Shown: positions 10,072 to 17,883 of the stretch, piece after piece
Layout: every line of letters begins with the position of its first letter
Numbering within the stretch: the first letter of the stretch is position 1
Source of the DNA: JBCBST01 sp039819115
Lineage (GTDB): Bacteria; Bacteroidota; Rhodothermia; Balneolales; Balneolaceae
Assembly (NCBI GenBank): GCA_039819115.1
Contig: JBCBST010000012.1
Location: 1-41,924, forward strand
Reading direction: 5' to 3'
Length of the DNA: 41,924 bases
Made by a program: the position numbers and the translations under genes
The notes under the pieces: generated by a model
Told to the model about the DNA's origin: nothing
Database searches by the model: none
The model's input: the letters and a program-made list of their open reading frames with translations, nothing else

Positions 10072-10419
10072 TTAGCTCTTGAAACTTTCTAACGCTTCCA
10101 GCTCGTCTTCAAGTATGTCATACAGGGTTGGAAAGCCTAACAAATCGAAAACATTATACACACGTTCATTCATGTTGGAGAGTTTAATATCACCACCCAA
10201 GCCACGAACATCTTCGATATACGCCATGAAAACCCCAAGACCAGCACTAGCAATATAATCCAGCTTCGCACAGTTAACGATGATAAGGTGTCGTTTCTCG
10301 TCAATCAGTGCTTTTAAAGAATTTTCTAGTTGGGAGGCTGTGTGTGCGTCGAGTTCCCCACTAACCTCCAATATGCTAACATCATCTGCTTGTCGGATAG
10401 CGATACTGAAATTTTTCAT
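10072..10419 (-). CDS. STAS-domain anti-sigma factor antagonist (RsbV/SpoIIAA-like)
   Basis: A 115-residue single STAS domain. The pattern DVSILEVSGELDAHTASQ near the N-terminus and IVNCAKLDYIASAGLGVFM near residues 49-67 fits the family; the Ser in the IASAGLG loop is the expected phosphorylation site. The unphosphorylated form would bind the RsbW-like kinase and free its client. It is the first gene of the three-gene partner-switching operon. A purine-rich AGGGA lies a few bases before the ATG on the minus strand, one of the few recognisable Shine-Dalgarno-like sites in the window. Confidence 0.92.
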   Translation of the reverse strand: MKNFSIAIRQADDVSILEVSGELDAHTASQLENSLKALIDEKRHLIIVNCAKLDYIASAGLGVFMAYIEDVRGLGGDIKLSNMNERVYNVFDLLGFPTLYDILEDELEALESFKS

Positions 10420-10530
10420 ATCCCTCGTTTTTGAGAGTTCATAACTTGAATTATGTGGATGATAACGTTAACGCAGCAATTTGGAAAATATCTAGCCTAA
10501 GCTTTTACGTGACGAAAAAAGAAAAGATTC

Positions 10531-10573
10531 AAAAAAAAAATAGGGCATCACATTTTTCGAATGGGATGCCCTG
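10531..10573 (-). terminator. Rho-independent terminator for the SPOR lipoprotein gene
   Basis: Read on the minus strand: an 8-base-pair stem (AGGGCATC with GATGCCCT) with a partly paired A/T-rich loop, followed by ten consecutive T. It lies about 100 bases beyond the SPOR gene stop and separates that gene from the STAS operon in the same orientation. Confidence 0.88.
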
Positions 10574-10671
10574 ACTATTCATCAAGAGAGACGCTACTTG
10601 AGCGCTACTTGAATTACGTAAATGCTTGGCAGATAAACAACTAAATTTTGTTTAACATCAAAACTTCGGGC

Positions 10672-11163
10672 TTAGCGTTCAACTTTCGAAACCCAGTATC
10701 CGGTCTGTGTTTCTTCTGCCAGCTGAGATCCAAATTGTTCAGCAGCTTCTTCGGTTTCAAAGAAACCAATACGTACTCTGAACCAAACATCCCCATTTGT
10801 TTCGTCCCCAACCTTAACGGTATATGCATTTGGGTATTCACGGTCTGCCCAATTCGTAATGTAGGCATCGGCCTTTTCCTGCGATCTCCAGGCTCCAACC
10901 TGAACGGCAAACATTCCATCCTCTGAGAATCCTTCAGCCATGGTTTCTACTTCTTCTACCATGGGTTCCTCTGAAGCATTTGCGGCATCAATACTATCCT
11001 GAACAGCCTGCATCTGTCGGGCAATGTCAGCTTGCTGAGCCGTTCGAATAGAATCCAGGCGGGCCTGTTCTCGGGCTTGTCGCTCGGCCTCGCTTTCTCC
11101 ACATGCCTGTATTACTACGATCCCAATAAGGCAGGCGATTGTAAATATGATATTCTTTTTCAT
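10672..11163 (-). CDS. SPOR-domain lipoprotein
   Basis: About 163 residues from the ATG at 11163. This start gives MKKNIIFTIACLIGIVVIQAC, a lipoprotein signal with a cleavage Cys near residue 21; an upstream in-frame start at 11205 would add 14 residues that spoil the signal. After the Cys comes a charged Arg/Glu/Gln-rich stretch (about 22-55, probably helical or coiled), an acidic linker and a SPOR domain (about 84-163, starting MFAVQVGAWRSQEKADAY). SPOR domains bind denuded glycan strands of septal peptidoglycan, so a division-site or envelope role is likely. It is monocistronic, with its own terminator downstream. Confidence 0.85.
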   Translation of the reverse strand: MKKNIIFTIACLIGIVVIQACGESEAERQAREQARLDSIRTAQQADIARQMQAVQDSIDAANASEEPMVEEVETMAEGFSEDGMFAVQVGAWRSQEKADAYITNWADREYPNAYTVKVGDETNGDVWFRVRIGFFETEEAAEQFGSQLAEETQTGYWVSKVER

Positions 11164-11274
11164 AGCAAGATAAGTTAGATGACTGGGGTGCACTGCGTTA
11201 ACCATTAAACTTACGTTTAAAGGGGATGTTTCCCAAATTCATCAGGTACAAATGGAAAACCTTAAGAATTGATT

Positions 11275-11287
11275 ATCTTATTAAGAT
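11275..11287. promoter_or_regulatory. Short palindrome upstream of the orphan ABC ATPase gene
   Basis: ATCTTA T TAAGAT is a perfect 6-base inverted repeat with a 1-base centre, 27 bases before the ATG of the ABC ATPase gene. It could be an operator, but only this single copy is visible and the sequence is A/T-rich, so chance is possible. Confidence 0.2.
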
Positions 11288-11314
11288 CAAATCTAAACCG
11301 GGGCTTTAAGCTCA

Positions 11315-12352
11315 ATGTCAGCCCACTTACTTCAGATACAAAATCTCACTAAAGCGTTCGAAGATTCGGAGACGGCTGTAGAAAACGTACATCTTACTCT
11401 GAAGGAGCACGAAATTTTAGCTCTTCTGGGCCCTAGCGGTTGCGGTAAAACCACCACACTTCGTTTAATTGCCGGTTTTGAGCGGGCAGATGAAGGAGAA
11501 ATACGCCTAAACGATGATGTGATAGAATCCGAAACCGTGCACTGCGATCCAAGAACCCGGGGAATTGGGTTTGTTTTCCAGGATTACGCCCTTTTTCCAC
11601 ATTTAACTGCATTAGAAAACGTAGCCTTTAGTCTGAGAACGTTTCCGCGATCGAAAAGGAAAGTCTATGCGCAGGAAGCACTTTGTAGAACCGGTCTTGA
11701 AAAGTATAAAGATCGCTACCCCGATGAGCTTTCTGGTGGGCAGCAGCAGCGGGTAGCTTTAGCCAGAGCACTGGCACCTACCCCTAAGCTGGTCTTACTT
11801 GATGAACCGTTTTCCGGATTAGATGCCATGTTGCGTGACAAAACCAGAAAAGAAGTTCGTTCTATACTTAAAAAGTCCGGAATGAGTGCAATAATTGTTA
11901 CTCACGATCAGGAAGAAGCGCTTTCGTTTGCTGATAGAATTGCGGTAATGAACCAGGGAAAAATAGAACAGATCGGTACACCAGAGGAAGTCTACTATAA
12001 ACCAGATTCTCAGTTTGTAGCCCAATTCCTGGGGAGAACCAACCTGTTTCGCGCACATGCCTCAAATGAAGCGCAGGTTGAAACACGTTTTGGAACCGTA
12101 CATCTGGACCGGAAAGCAAATGGACTTATTCTATGTTCGATAAGGCCAGAACATTTGTCGTTATCTCACCCCGGAGATGGAGAAGAGGCCGGTATAATTA
12201 CTGGAAGAGAATTTCGGGGTCACGATATTACCTATCATGTATTATTCAAAGGAGATACGTATATCGTACATACTGATAATCGTCTTCTTTTTGAACTTAA
12301 CCAACCGGTTGTGGTGAAACCTTTAGAACCGGCCATCGTTCTGGGGGCATAA
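11315..12352 (+). CDS. ABC transporter ATP-binding protein (FbpC/PotA/MalK-like, with TOBE domain)
   Basis: A 345-residue protein. Its nucleotide-binding domain has Walker A GPSGCGKTT (about 39-47), the Q-loop QDYALFPH, signature LSGGQQQR (about 139), Walker B LVLLDEPF (about 158-165) and the switch THDQEEA (about 195). A C-terminal TOBE-like regulatory domain (about 265-343) follows, with SIRPEHLSL. This layout belongs to the importer ATPases of ferric-iron, polyamine, sulfate and sugar systems. No permease or binding protein is adjacent; the next gene is an unrelated small membrane protein. It may serve a transporter elsewhere, such as the sugar ABC importer at 31251-34254, which lacks its own ATPase. 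The sequence leans toward iron-type (FbpC/FutC) ATPases, so that pairing is only a possibility. Confidence 0.88.
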   Translation: MSAHLLQIQNLTKAFEDSETAVENVHLTLKEHEILALLGPSGCGKTTTLRLIAGFERADEGEIRLNDDVIESETVHCDPRTRGIGFVFQDYALFPHLTALENVAFSLRTFPRSKRKVYAQEALCRTGLEKYKDRYPDELSGGQQQRVALARALAPTPKLVLLDEPFSGLDAMLRDKTRKEVRSILKKSGMSAIIVTHDQEEALSFADRIAVMNQGKIEQIGTPEEVYYKPDSQFVAQFLGRTNLFRAHASNEAQVETRFGTVHLDRKANGLILCSIRPEHLSLSHPGDGEEAGIITGREFRGHDITYHVLFKGDTYIVHTDNRLLFELNQPVVVKPLEPAIVLGA

Positions 12353-12378
12353 CCAGGGATTATACTATACAGCATACC

Positions 12379-12657
12379 ATGATTTCATTTTTGATATTAC
12401 TTCTTATTGCATCCATCTGCGGAGGAATTGGTCAGTCGATCAGTGGTTACAGCTTTGGAGGCTGTTTAGTATCTGCTGGTGTAGGCTTTATTGGTGCCAT
12501 ACTTGGAAAGTGGATCGCTGCTAAGCTCGAACTTCCTATGTTCTGGTCTATTTATCTTGATGGGGATCCATTCCCAGTGGTTTGGGCTGTTATTGGCAGT
12601 GCTTTGTTTTCCGCAGTACTGGGTTTTATTTTTAATAAAAAGAAGGATAAAAACTAA
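12379..12657 (+). CDS. GlsB/YeaQ/YmgE-like small membrane protein
   Basis: A 92-residue, glycine-rich hydrophobic protein with three predicted transmembrane segments (about 3-20, 26-46 and 63-86) and a lysine-rich C-terminal tail (FNKKKDKN). Size, the repeated small-residue patterns (GGIGQSISGYSFGG, GVGFIGAILGKWIA) and helix order fit the transglycosylase-associated/GlsB stress-response membrane family, whose biochemical role is not established. It lies 26 bases after the ABC ATPase gene on the same strand and may be co-transcribed. The assignment is by overall pattern, not by a diagnostic residue. Confidence 0.65.
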   Translation: MISFLILLLIASICGGIGQSISGYSFGGCLVSAGVGFIGAILGKWIAAKLELPMFWSIYLDGDPFPVVWAVIGSALFSAVLGFIFNKKKDKN

Positions 12658-12690
12658 TAGAGAGAAATCTCCGTTACGGTTTCAAAGCTG

Positions 12691-12763
12691 TGACCCCGCC
12701 GGGACTCGAACCCAGATCTAAAGCTTAGGAGGCTCTTGTTCTATCCAGTTGAACTACGGGGCC
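12691..12763 (-). tRNA. tRNA-Arg (anticodon CCT)
   Basis: Read on the minus strand, the 73-base cloverleaf has acceptor GGCCCCG/CGGGGTC, D stem GTTC/GAAC, anticodon stem AGAGC/GCTTT with loop CTCCTAA, T stem CTGGG/CCCGG with TTCGAGT loop, and discriminator A. The anticodon CCT reads the Arg codon AGG. CCA is not encoded. Confidence 0.95.
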
Positions 12764-12783
12764 ATCGTTAAAATATTCGATAA

Positions 12784-12800
12784 CAAACGTAACAAAATTA
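12784..12800 (-). promoter_or_regulatory. Candidate promoter -7 boxes for tRNA-Arg
   Basis: Read on the minus strand, two boxes fit the Bacteroidota -7 consensus TAnnTTTG in tandem: TAATTTTG (12800-12793) and TACGTTTG (12791-12784). The nearer one ends 20 bases before the tRNA 5' end. No well-spaced -33 TTG is clear, so which box is used is uncertain. Confidence 0.4.
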
Positions 12801-12851
12801 TCAAACATCAGTGTAAGTCTCTTCAACTAAGGGCAAAAAAATCATGACGAG

Positions 12852-15347
12852 ATGCTAAAAACAGGGTATTTGACTGCTGTTCTTCTATTTTTTATCCCAA
12901 ACTGGATCTACGCTCAAGTAACCATAACCGGGAAAGTAACCGACCGGCTAACTGGAGAACCCCTCTCAGCAGCACATGTAATTGTTAAGGGTACCTATAA
13001 AGGAACTATCGCAAATGTAGATGGGGAATACAGTATTAAAGTAGACCGACTTCCGGTTACTCTTTCGGTACGTTACCTGGGGTACAATTCCAAAGAAATT
13101 GAAGTCGTTGAAGGATCTGCTGCTCAGGGGATCGATTTTTTGATGGAAGAATCATTGCTCGAATTGGGTGAAATAACAGTTACGGGCGAAGATCCGGCCA
13201 TATCTATCATGAAAGAAGTGATTCGAAGAAAGCAGATCTGGCGAGCGAAGCTCGAAACGTATCAGGCCGAAGCGTACACCCGTCAACAGTTGCTCAACGA
13301 TACTTCCATTGTCTCCATAACCGAGAGTTTTTCAGTTGCTTACTGGGATAAAGAACGAGGCCCGAGAGAAGTGCTTAAATCCAGAAGGCAGACCGCAAAT
13401 ATTGAAGGCAGTGATAATTTTGCAGGAGTTAGTTATCTGCCAAATTTCTATGACGATGACCTTGAGATCGCGGGGTTTGACGTTCGTGGGGTAACCCATC
13501 CAAGAGCGCTGAGCTTCTATAACTTCTCTTTAAAAGAATACCGTAAAATTGATGATGACGTCGTTTACGAAATTGAAGTAAAGCCAAAGAAACCATTCCA
13601 GCCCTTATTTGAAGGTACGATCTGGGTTTTAGATTTGGAGTATGCGTTATTGGAAGTGGAATTGAAACCGAATAAGGTGATTTCTTTTCCTCCTCCCGTA
13701 CAGGACTTTGATCTGTACTACCGCCAGCAATTCAGTAACTACGGAGGAGAGTATTGGCTACCCGTCGATGTACGCATCGAAGGATTGGTTAAAGTAGGGT
13801 TCATTGGGTTGAGGTTCCCTCCCATTGGTTTCAAGCAATTTTCCAGGATGGATGAGTATCAAGTTAACCAGACGTTGCCTGATTCTGTATATAACGATAA
13901 CGATTGGTTTTCGGTGGATTCCACAACCATTAATCTGAGTGATTCCTTATTTGTTAGTTCTCTGGAACCGGTGCCGTTATCTCAGGAAGAAGAAATTGCG
14001 TATGAAACCATTGATAGCACCACGTCTTTAGAAGAAGAATTCAGACCAAAAGGTTTTTTAGTAAGGTTCCTGGACTTAGACGACGATGACGACGATGACG
14101 ACGATGAGGAAGCAGAGAACAGAAGAGACAGATCAAACCGGAGCAATGAAGCAGTCTCGAACGACACTAGCTCTACAAGTCCGAAAAGGAAAGGTGCAAG
14201 ACCATTCAGACCGGTACGAAAAGCACTTCAGTCCTTAGACTATTCAGCCCGCTATAACCGGGTTGACGCATTTTTTGCCGGAGCCAGTTATGAACGGAGA
14301 TTCTTAGACCGCAGGCTTCGCACCAGATTTAATGGGGGATATAGTTTTGGTTATGAAGAACCAACGTATGGCGCAGAAGTAAGCTGGTGGCCGTTAAAAT
14401 CAAGAAGAATGTTGACCTATGCGGGTTATTATGGCGAAACAGCCACTCGTAATCATTCTTATCTATACAATTTTGGAAGTGTGTTTAGCTCGTTCTTTAT
14501 TCTGTCGGGTAACCAGGATTACTTTGACTATTACCGGGTAGAAGGTGCAAAACTTGGTATGCGTTGGAGAGTGCCTTCGTCAGCGCGTATTATTGCTGAT
14601 GCCGGGATGTATCTGGAAGAGCATTCGTCTATCGATTTTATGACTCAATACTCTGTTCTGGGAGATCCTACCCGCAGACGGAATACACAAATTGAAGATG
14701 GTACCTTAAATGCTCTGAGGGTTAATATTAAAATTGGAGAGGATGATCGGGATACATTCGGAGCTATTGGGGTTAATATGTTTGAGCTTGATATTGAACA
14801 AGCTCACGATGCATTGGGTAGTGACTGGAGTTTTACCCGTGCCAGTTTTGATTTCTACCGGCGCATCCCCACGTTTTATAAGAGACGCTTTATTCCAAAT
14901 GCGTTAGAGGTTCGTTTATCGGGGGGCACTTACCTTGGAGATTTACCGATACAACGTAATGGTGTGGTTGATGTAAGGAAGGGAATATTCACTCCTTTTG
15001 GGGCGTTTAAAACGCGCGGTAATATACCTTATGAAGGGGCCAGTTATCTTTCTGCGTATGCTGAGCACAACTTCCGCACCATTCCTTTTGAATTATTGGG
15101 ATGGAGAAATGCTCCAAAAAGCGGGTTAAGTATGATTGCTTTTGGAGGAGTGGCTCATTCATGGATACCAGATGAACAGGAAGAAGTGTTCAACCGGGAT
15201 TTTGTAACGCCGTTTATAACGGACGGAACCCATGCAGAAGTGGGGTTTTCGGTTAGTAATATTTTCAGTCTGTTTCGGGTAGATGCTGCAGTCCGGGTGG
15301 ATCAGCCCAACTATTTCATTGGAATCAGCCTGGCACGAATCTTTTAG
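12852..15347 (+). CDS. DUF5686 / carboxypeptidase-like regulatory domain outer-membrane protein
   Basis: An 831-residue protein with a signal peptide ending near YAQ (about residue 22), a carboxypeptidase-regulatory-like beta-sandwich (about 23-105, opening VTITGKVTDRLTGEPLSAAHV) and a long DUF5686 region. The later half is rich in alternating aromatic strands and ends ISLARIF, consistent with an outer-membrane barrel. Function of the family is unknown; it is widespread in Bacteroidota. Residues 410-418 are nine consecutive Asp followed by Glu-Glu, encoded by three exact copies of a 9-base unit (14079-14105), sitting in a charged linker between the N-terminal part and the barrel. It is monocistronic and begins 88 bases from tRNA-Arg, divergently. 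Confidence 0.82.
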   Translation: MLKTGYLTAVLLFFIPNWIYAQVTITGKVTDRLTGEPLSAAHVIVKGTYKGTIANVDGEYSIKVDRLPVTLSVRYLGYNSKEIEVVEGSAAQGIDFLMEESLLELGEITVTGEDPAISIMKEVIRRKQIWRAKLETYQAEAYTRQQLLNDTSIVSITESFSVAYWDKERGPREVLKSRRQTANIEGSDNFAGVSYLPNFYDDDLEIAGFDVRGVTHPRALSFYNFSLKEYRKIDDDVVYEIEVKPKKPFQPLFEGTIWVLDLEYALLEVELKPNKVISFPPPVQDFDLYYRQQFSNYGGEYWLPVDVRIEGLVKVGFIGLRFPPIGFKQFSRMDEYQVNQTLPDSVYNDNDWFSVDSTTINLSDSLFVSSLEPVPLSQEEEIAYETIDSTTSLEEEFRPKGFLVRFLDLDDDDDDDDDEEAENRRDRSNRSNEAVSNDTSSTSPKRKGARPFRPVRKALQSLDYSARYNRVDAFFAGASYERRFLDRRLRTRFNGGYSFGYEEPTYGAEVSWWPLKSRRMLTYAGYYGETATRNHSYLYNFGSVFSSFFILSGNQDYFDYYRVEGAKLGMRWRVPSSARIIADAGMYLEEHSSIDFMTQYSVLGDPTRRRNTQIEDGTLNALRVNIKIGEDDRDTFGAIGVNMFELDIEQAHDALGSDWSFTRASFDFYRRIPTFYKRRFIPNALEVRLSGGTYLGDLPIQRNGVVDVRKGIFTPFGAFKTRGNIPYEGASYLSAYAEHNFRTIPFELLGWRNAPKSGLSMIAFGGVAHSWIPDEQEEVFNRDFVTPFITDGTHAEVGFSVSNIFSLFRVDAAVRVDQPNYFIGISLARIF
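14079..14105 (+). repeat. Three tandem copies of gacgacgat encoding poly-Asp
   Basis: Exact 9-base unit repeated three times in frame, followed by gag gaa, inside the DUF5686 gene. Unit-number change would alter the Asp run length without a frameshift. Confidence 0.9.
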
Positions 15348-15357
15348 AATCAGGTAT

Positions 15358-15396
15358 AAAAAAAGCGGATATGAAATAACCATACCCGCTTTAAAA
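15358..15396 (-). terminator. Terminator between convergent DUF5686 and OmpA genes
   Basis: Stem AAAGCGGaTATG with CATAcCCGCTTT (one internal mismatch) around a 7-base loop. On the minus strand it is followed by a T tract, about 30 bases after the OmpA gene stop. On the plus strand the T run is short, so termination of the DUF5686 transcript there would be weaker. Confidence 0.8.
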
Positions 15397-15422
15397 AGGA
15401 TTAAGCTCAGAAAGACCAGGTG

Positions 15423-16328
15423 TTAGTTACCTGGCTTATATTTCAAAGTGCTTAGGGGAAGTGATTCAGCACGACGGTTACGCTCGCAACCACGGCTTCC
15501 CTCATCTTCGCTGGCACATGGAACGGGTGCTTTACCTAGTCCACGAGACTCAATTCGGTCAGCCGCGATTCCGTTATTAGTATAGAAATCTACCACGGCT
15601 TTCGCACGACGTAAGCTTAAACGCAGGTTATACTGGTCGCCACCAATGTGATCGGTGTATGCATCTACGCGTACACGGAAAGCAGGAGCATTTTTCAGTG
15701 TTTCTACATTATCAGCTAATGCCTGTGCTGCGTCATCACGAATGCTGGAGCGATCGAAATCGAAGTTAACAGTATTCATGCCGTCGTCAGAAATGTAAAC
15801 CGGGTCGCTGCCGTCATTAGGGTTGAAGCCCATTTCAATTTCCTGTCCATCAGTGAAACCGTCGCCATCAGAATCTGCTTTGTTGGGATCTGTTTTGTGA
15901 ATCATGATCTCGTCATAATCAGAAACGCCGTCACCGTCTGCATCGCCGTTAGCATCGTTTGGATCAGTTCGGTACTTATTGATCTCGTCACCATCAGAGA
16001 TTCCGTCACCGTCTGTATCGGCTTTAGTAGGATCAGTGTTGTAGGTATTTACTTCATCCCCATCAGAAACACCGTCACCATCGGTATCAGGATTTTTGGG
16101 GTCGGTGTTATAACGATTGATTTCGTCACCGGAAGAAAGACCGTCGTTATCTTCATCGGCAGTTGTAGGATCAAGTCCTAGCTCTAATTCTCTAACGTCA
16201 TCAATGCCGTCACCATCGGTATCTGGAACTTCTACAACAGGGGGCTCGCTGGAACCGCAGCCATATTGTGTAACAGCTCCACCAACTAAGAATAGAGAAA
16301 GGATTAGAAGTTGGAAATTGCGCTTCAT
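15423..16328 (-). CDS. OmpA-family protein with type 3 thrombospondin-like calcium-binding repeats
   Basis: A 301-residue protein. The N-terminal signal has a Cys near residue 24 (TQYGCGSS) that could be a lipoprotein anchor, though the lipobox is weak. Residues about 36-178 hold five to six repeats of the DTDGDGxxDxxE type with spacers such as YNTDP, typical calcium-binding type 3 thrombospondin repeats. Residues about 184-295 are an OmpA C-terminal peptidoglycan-binding domain: FDFDRSSI, the key Asp in AYTDHIGG and Arg in LSLRRAKAV, and a Cys pair in CASEDEGSRGCERNRR. The usual GHTD motif reads AYTD, but the binding Asp and Arg are kept. The likely role is tethering the outer membrane to peptidoglycan through a calcium-stiffened stalk. 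Confidence 0.9.
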   Translation of the reverse strand: MKRNFQLLILSLFLVGGAVTQYGCGSSEPPVVEVPDTDGDGIDDVRELELGLDPTTADEDNDGLSSGDEINRYNTDPKNPDTDGDGVSDGDEVNTYNTDPTKADTDGDGISDGDEINKYRTDPNDANGDADGDGVSDYDEIMIHKTDPNKADSDGDGFTDGQEIEMGFNPNDGSDPVYISDDGMNTVNFDFDRSSIRDDAAQALADNVETLKNAPAFRVRVDAYTDHIGGDQYNLRLSLRRAKAVVDFYTNNGIAADRIESRGLGKAPVPCASEDEGSRGCERNRRAESLPLSTLKYKPGN

Positions 16329-16381
16329 AATTGGAATTACTCCGATTTTATTATTGATTTGATATTCGAATAAATTTGTGT

Positions 16382-16412
16382 TGAAAATAGTGATACTAAG
16401 GTGTTGATCAAA
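16382..16412 (-). promoter_or_regulatory. Candidate promoter of the OmpA-family gene
   Basis: On the minus strand a TTTG (16412-16409) is followed after exactly 19 bases by TATTTTCA (16389-16382), close to the Bacteroidota pattern of TTTG and TAnnTTTG. The -7 box departs from consensus at its last two positions. It lies 54 bases before the ATG. Confidence 0.35.
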
Positions 16413-16452
16413 GAAAAACCGAATTCGGTTAGCATTAATTTTAGGTTACAAG

Positions 16453-16460
16453 TATATTTG
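16453..16460 (+). promoter_or_regulatory. Promoter -7 box for tRNA-Ala
   Basis: TATATTTG is a perfect match to TAnnTTTG and ends 8 bases before the 5' end of the tRNA, the expected distance to a transcription start at or near the mature end. Confidence 0.55.
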
Positions 16461-16468
16461 AAACTTAT

Positions 16469-16542
16469 GGGGCTATAGCTCAGCTGGCTAGAGCGTCGCG
16501 CTGGCAGCGCGAAGGTCAAGGGTTCGAATCCCTTTAGCTCCA
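16469..16542 (+). tRNA. tRNA-Ala (anticodon GGC)
   Basis: A 74-base cloverleaf: acceptor GGGGCTA/TAGCTCC, D stem GCTC/GAGC, anticodon stem TCGCG/CGCGA with loop CTGGCAG, T stem AAGGG/CCCTT with TTCGAAT loop, and discriminator A. The anticodon GGC reads Ala codons GCC and GCT. CCA is not encoded. Confidence 0.96.
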
Positions 16543-16558
16543 CGTTTAATTTATCGGC

Positions 16559-16614
16559 AAAAAACCCGTCCCTCAATTCAATGCGCAATACTGTGTTGAG
16601 GGGCGGGTTTTTTT
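16559..16614 (+). terminator. Terminator after tRNA-Ala
   Basis: A long stem (AAAACCCGtCCCTCAA with TTGAGGGgCGGGTTTT, one mismatch) around a 19-base loop, ending in a run of seven T. It begins 16 bases after the tRNA. Confidence 0.9.
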
Positions 16615-16664
16615 GTTTCATCAATAACACCTACTTTGTTTACGGGTTATTACAAATTTCCATC

Positions 16665-17876
16665 ATGCTTATGTTGACAAAGCCACGAGGGTTCTTTCCA
16701 TTGGGTGTACTACGGGTGATAGTTCTTGCGCTGGTTTTTGTTCCCGCTGCTCAATGTTTTGGCCAGCCTTCAGAAATACTTTCTGTAGAAGTCTCTGTGG
16801 ATGAGGTCGTAAGTCAGGCCCAGGCACTGGGGTTAACCAGCCTGGATATTGATGACGAAGGGCAGGGCGCCACATTATTCAGAGCCTTTCTGAGAAATCT
16901 AACCGATAAAGAGCAAACCCGATTATTTTTTGAAGTTACCATTTCTTCTGGCTCCAGAGGGCTACTTGCTACGATTGAATCCAAGGGGAATACCTTTTTT
17001 TCTATGCAACTTTTTCAGGTTGTAACATTTACCATCAACGATTTACAGGATGGTTAAATACCGGGCATCTCTGAAGTTTTACGCGTTAAGGCGGAATTGG
17101 AAGATGCTGGCGATCTGCTGCTTGAAGAACTGGATGGTTCAACCATCTTACCCGAAGATATTTATACCATTACCGTTTCCGTATTTCAGTCTTCCGATAG
17201 TTTGGGAGTGCAATTATTGACCTCGTACGCTGAGAATATTGGGGGAGGTGAAACGGGCATTATCTCACAGGAAGAAGATGTGTTTTTGAGAGCTCCGGGT
17301 GATGTGGTTGGTATTGAAACCGAGATCACAAATCCGTTTCCCCAATTCAGTTGGGAGGGAGAAGGTGGTATTCAATACCGGATTATTGTAGTAGCCCAGA
17401 CCGGTAACGAATCACCGGAAGCATTGCTACAGGCTGCATTGGGTACACCACCACAACAAGAAGGTGGAGAATTTTTGCCTTTTGAGCATGTGGATGTGCA
17501 GGTGCTGGGAGACACCTATCAATATCCGGCTTCAGGGGTGTTACCGTTAATTGCGGGCAAAACATATTATTGGCAAGTATACCGTACCGTTCAAACGGCT
17601 GCTGATCAGGAAACATTACGGTCGGATGTCTGGACGTTTTCACTTGCCGCCCAAGGTTCAGCTTTAGGTGGAGTCACCCTTTCTGAGGAAGCGAGGCAAT
17701 CACTCAGAAGATTAGTAGGTGATGAACTGTTCGCTCAGCTTTCGGAACAGGGATTTGTGCTTGAATCCATTCGCTTAGAAAACGGAAGTGAACTTACCAG
17801 TAGCTTACTCGCTCAATTTCTGGAAGATCTGTTAGTCAAAGTTGACGGCGAAGAAATCATAATTGTTGAGAACTAA
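16665..17876 (+). pseudogene. Secreted protein of unknown family, interrupted by an in-frame TAA
   Basis: One 404-codon frame is broken only by a TAA at 17055-17057 (codon 131). The first part starts with a signal peptide (from MLMLTKPRGFFPLGVLR to AAQCFGQ) and a beta-rich domain with FEVTISSGSRGLLATI. After the stop the same frame continues without shift as IPGISEVLRVKAELEDAGDLL and runs 272 residues, with an Ig/FN3-like stretch ending YYWQVYRTV and WTFSL and an acidic C-terminus. No ATG or ribosome-site-like sequence precedes the second part; its first usable start is a TTG at 17097, and it lacks a signal peptide. A single ancestral gene with a point nonsense change, or a sequencing error, explains this best. 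It is the first gene of the FecR/barrel/CHASE2 cyclase operon. Family not recognised. Confidence 0.75.
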
Positions 17877-17883
17877 AAATCCC

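Noticed and set aside
10590..10614. Short direct repeat cgctacttgag/cgctacttgaa after the SPOR gene
   Set aside because: Only two 10-base copies, with no flanking structure or known function; too little to call a feature.
10641..10926. Two overlapping 92-residue ORFs on both strands near the SPOR gene
   Set aside because: Both lie mainly within the SPOR coding region in other frames; the SPOR domain and lipoprotein signal identify the real gene.
13982..14167. Minus-strand ORF with a poly-Ser run
   Set aside because: It is the antisense reading of the Asp-rich tandem repeat in the DUF5686 gene, with no start context of its own.
15897..16181. Plus-strand ORF with repeated Val/Ile-rich units
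   Set aside because: It mirrors the calcium-repeat coding sequence of the OmpA-family gene; the repetition comes from that gene.
15957..16210. Possible CRISPR-like or intergenic tandem repeat
   Set aside because: The periodicity is about 75 bases of imperfect coding repeats for DTDGDG calcium motifs, not identical repeats with unique spacers.
17097..17876. Second half of the interrupted gene as an independent 259-residue protein
   Set aside because: It would have to start at a TTG with no signal peptide or ribosome-site-like sequence, and the frame is continuous with the secreted first half across the TAA.
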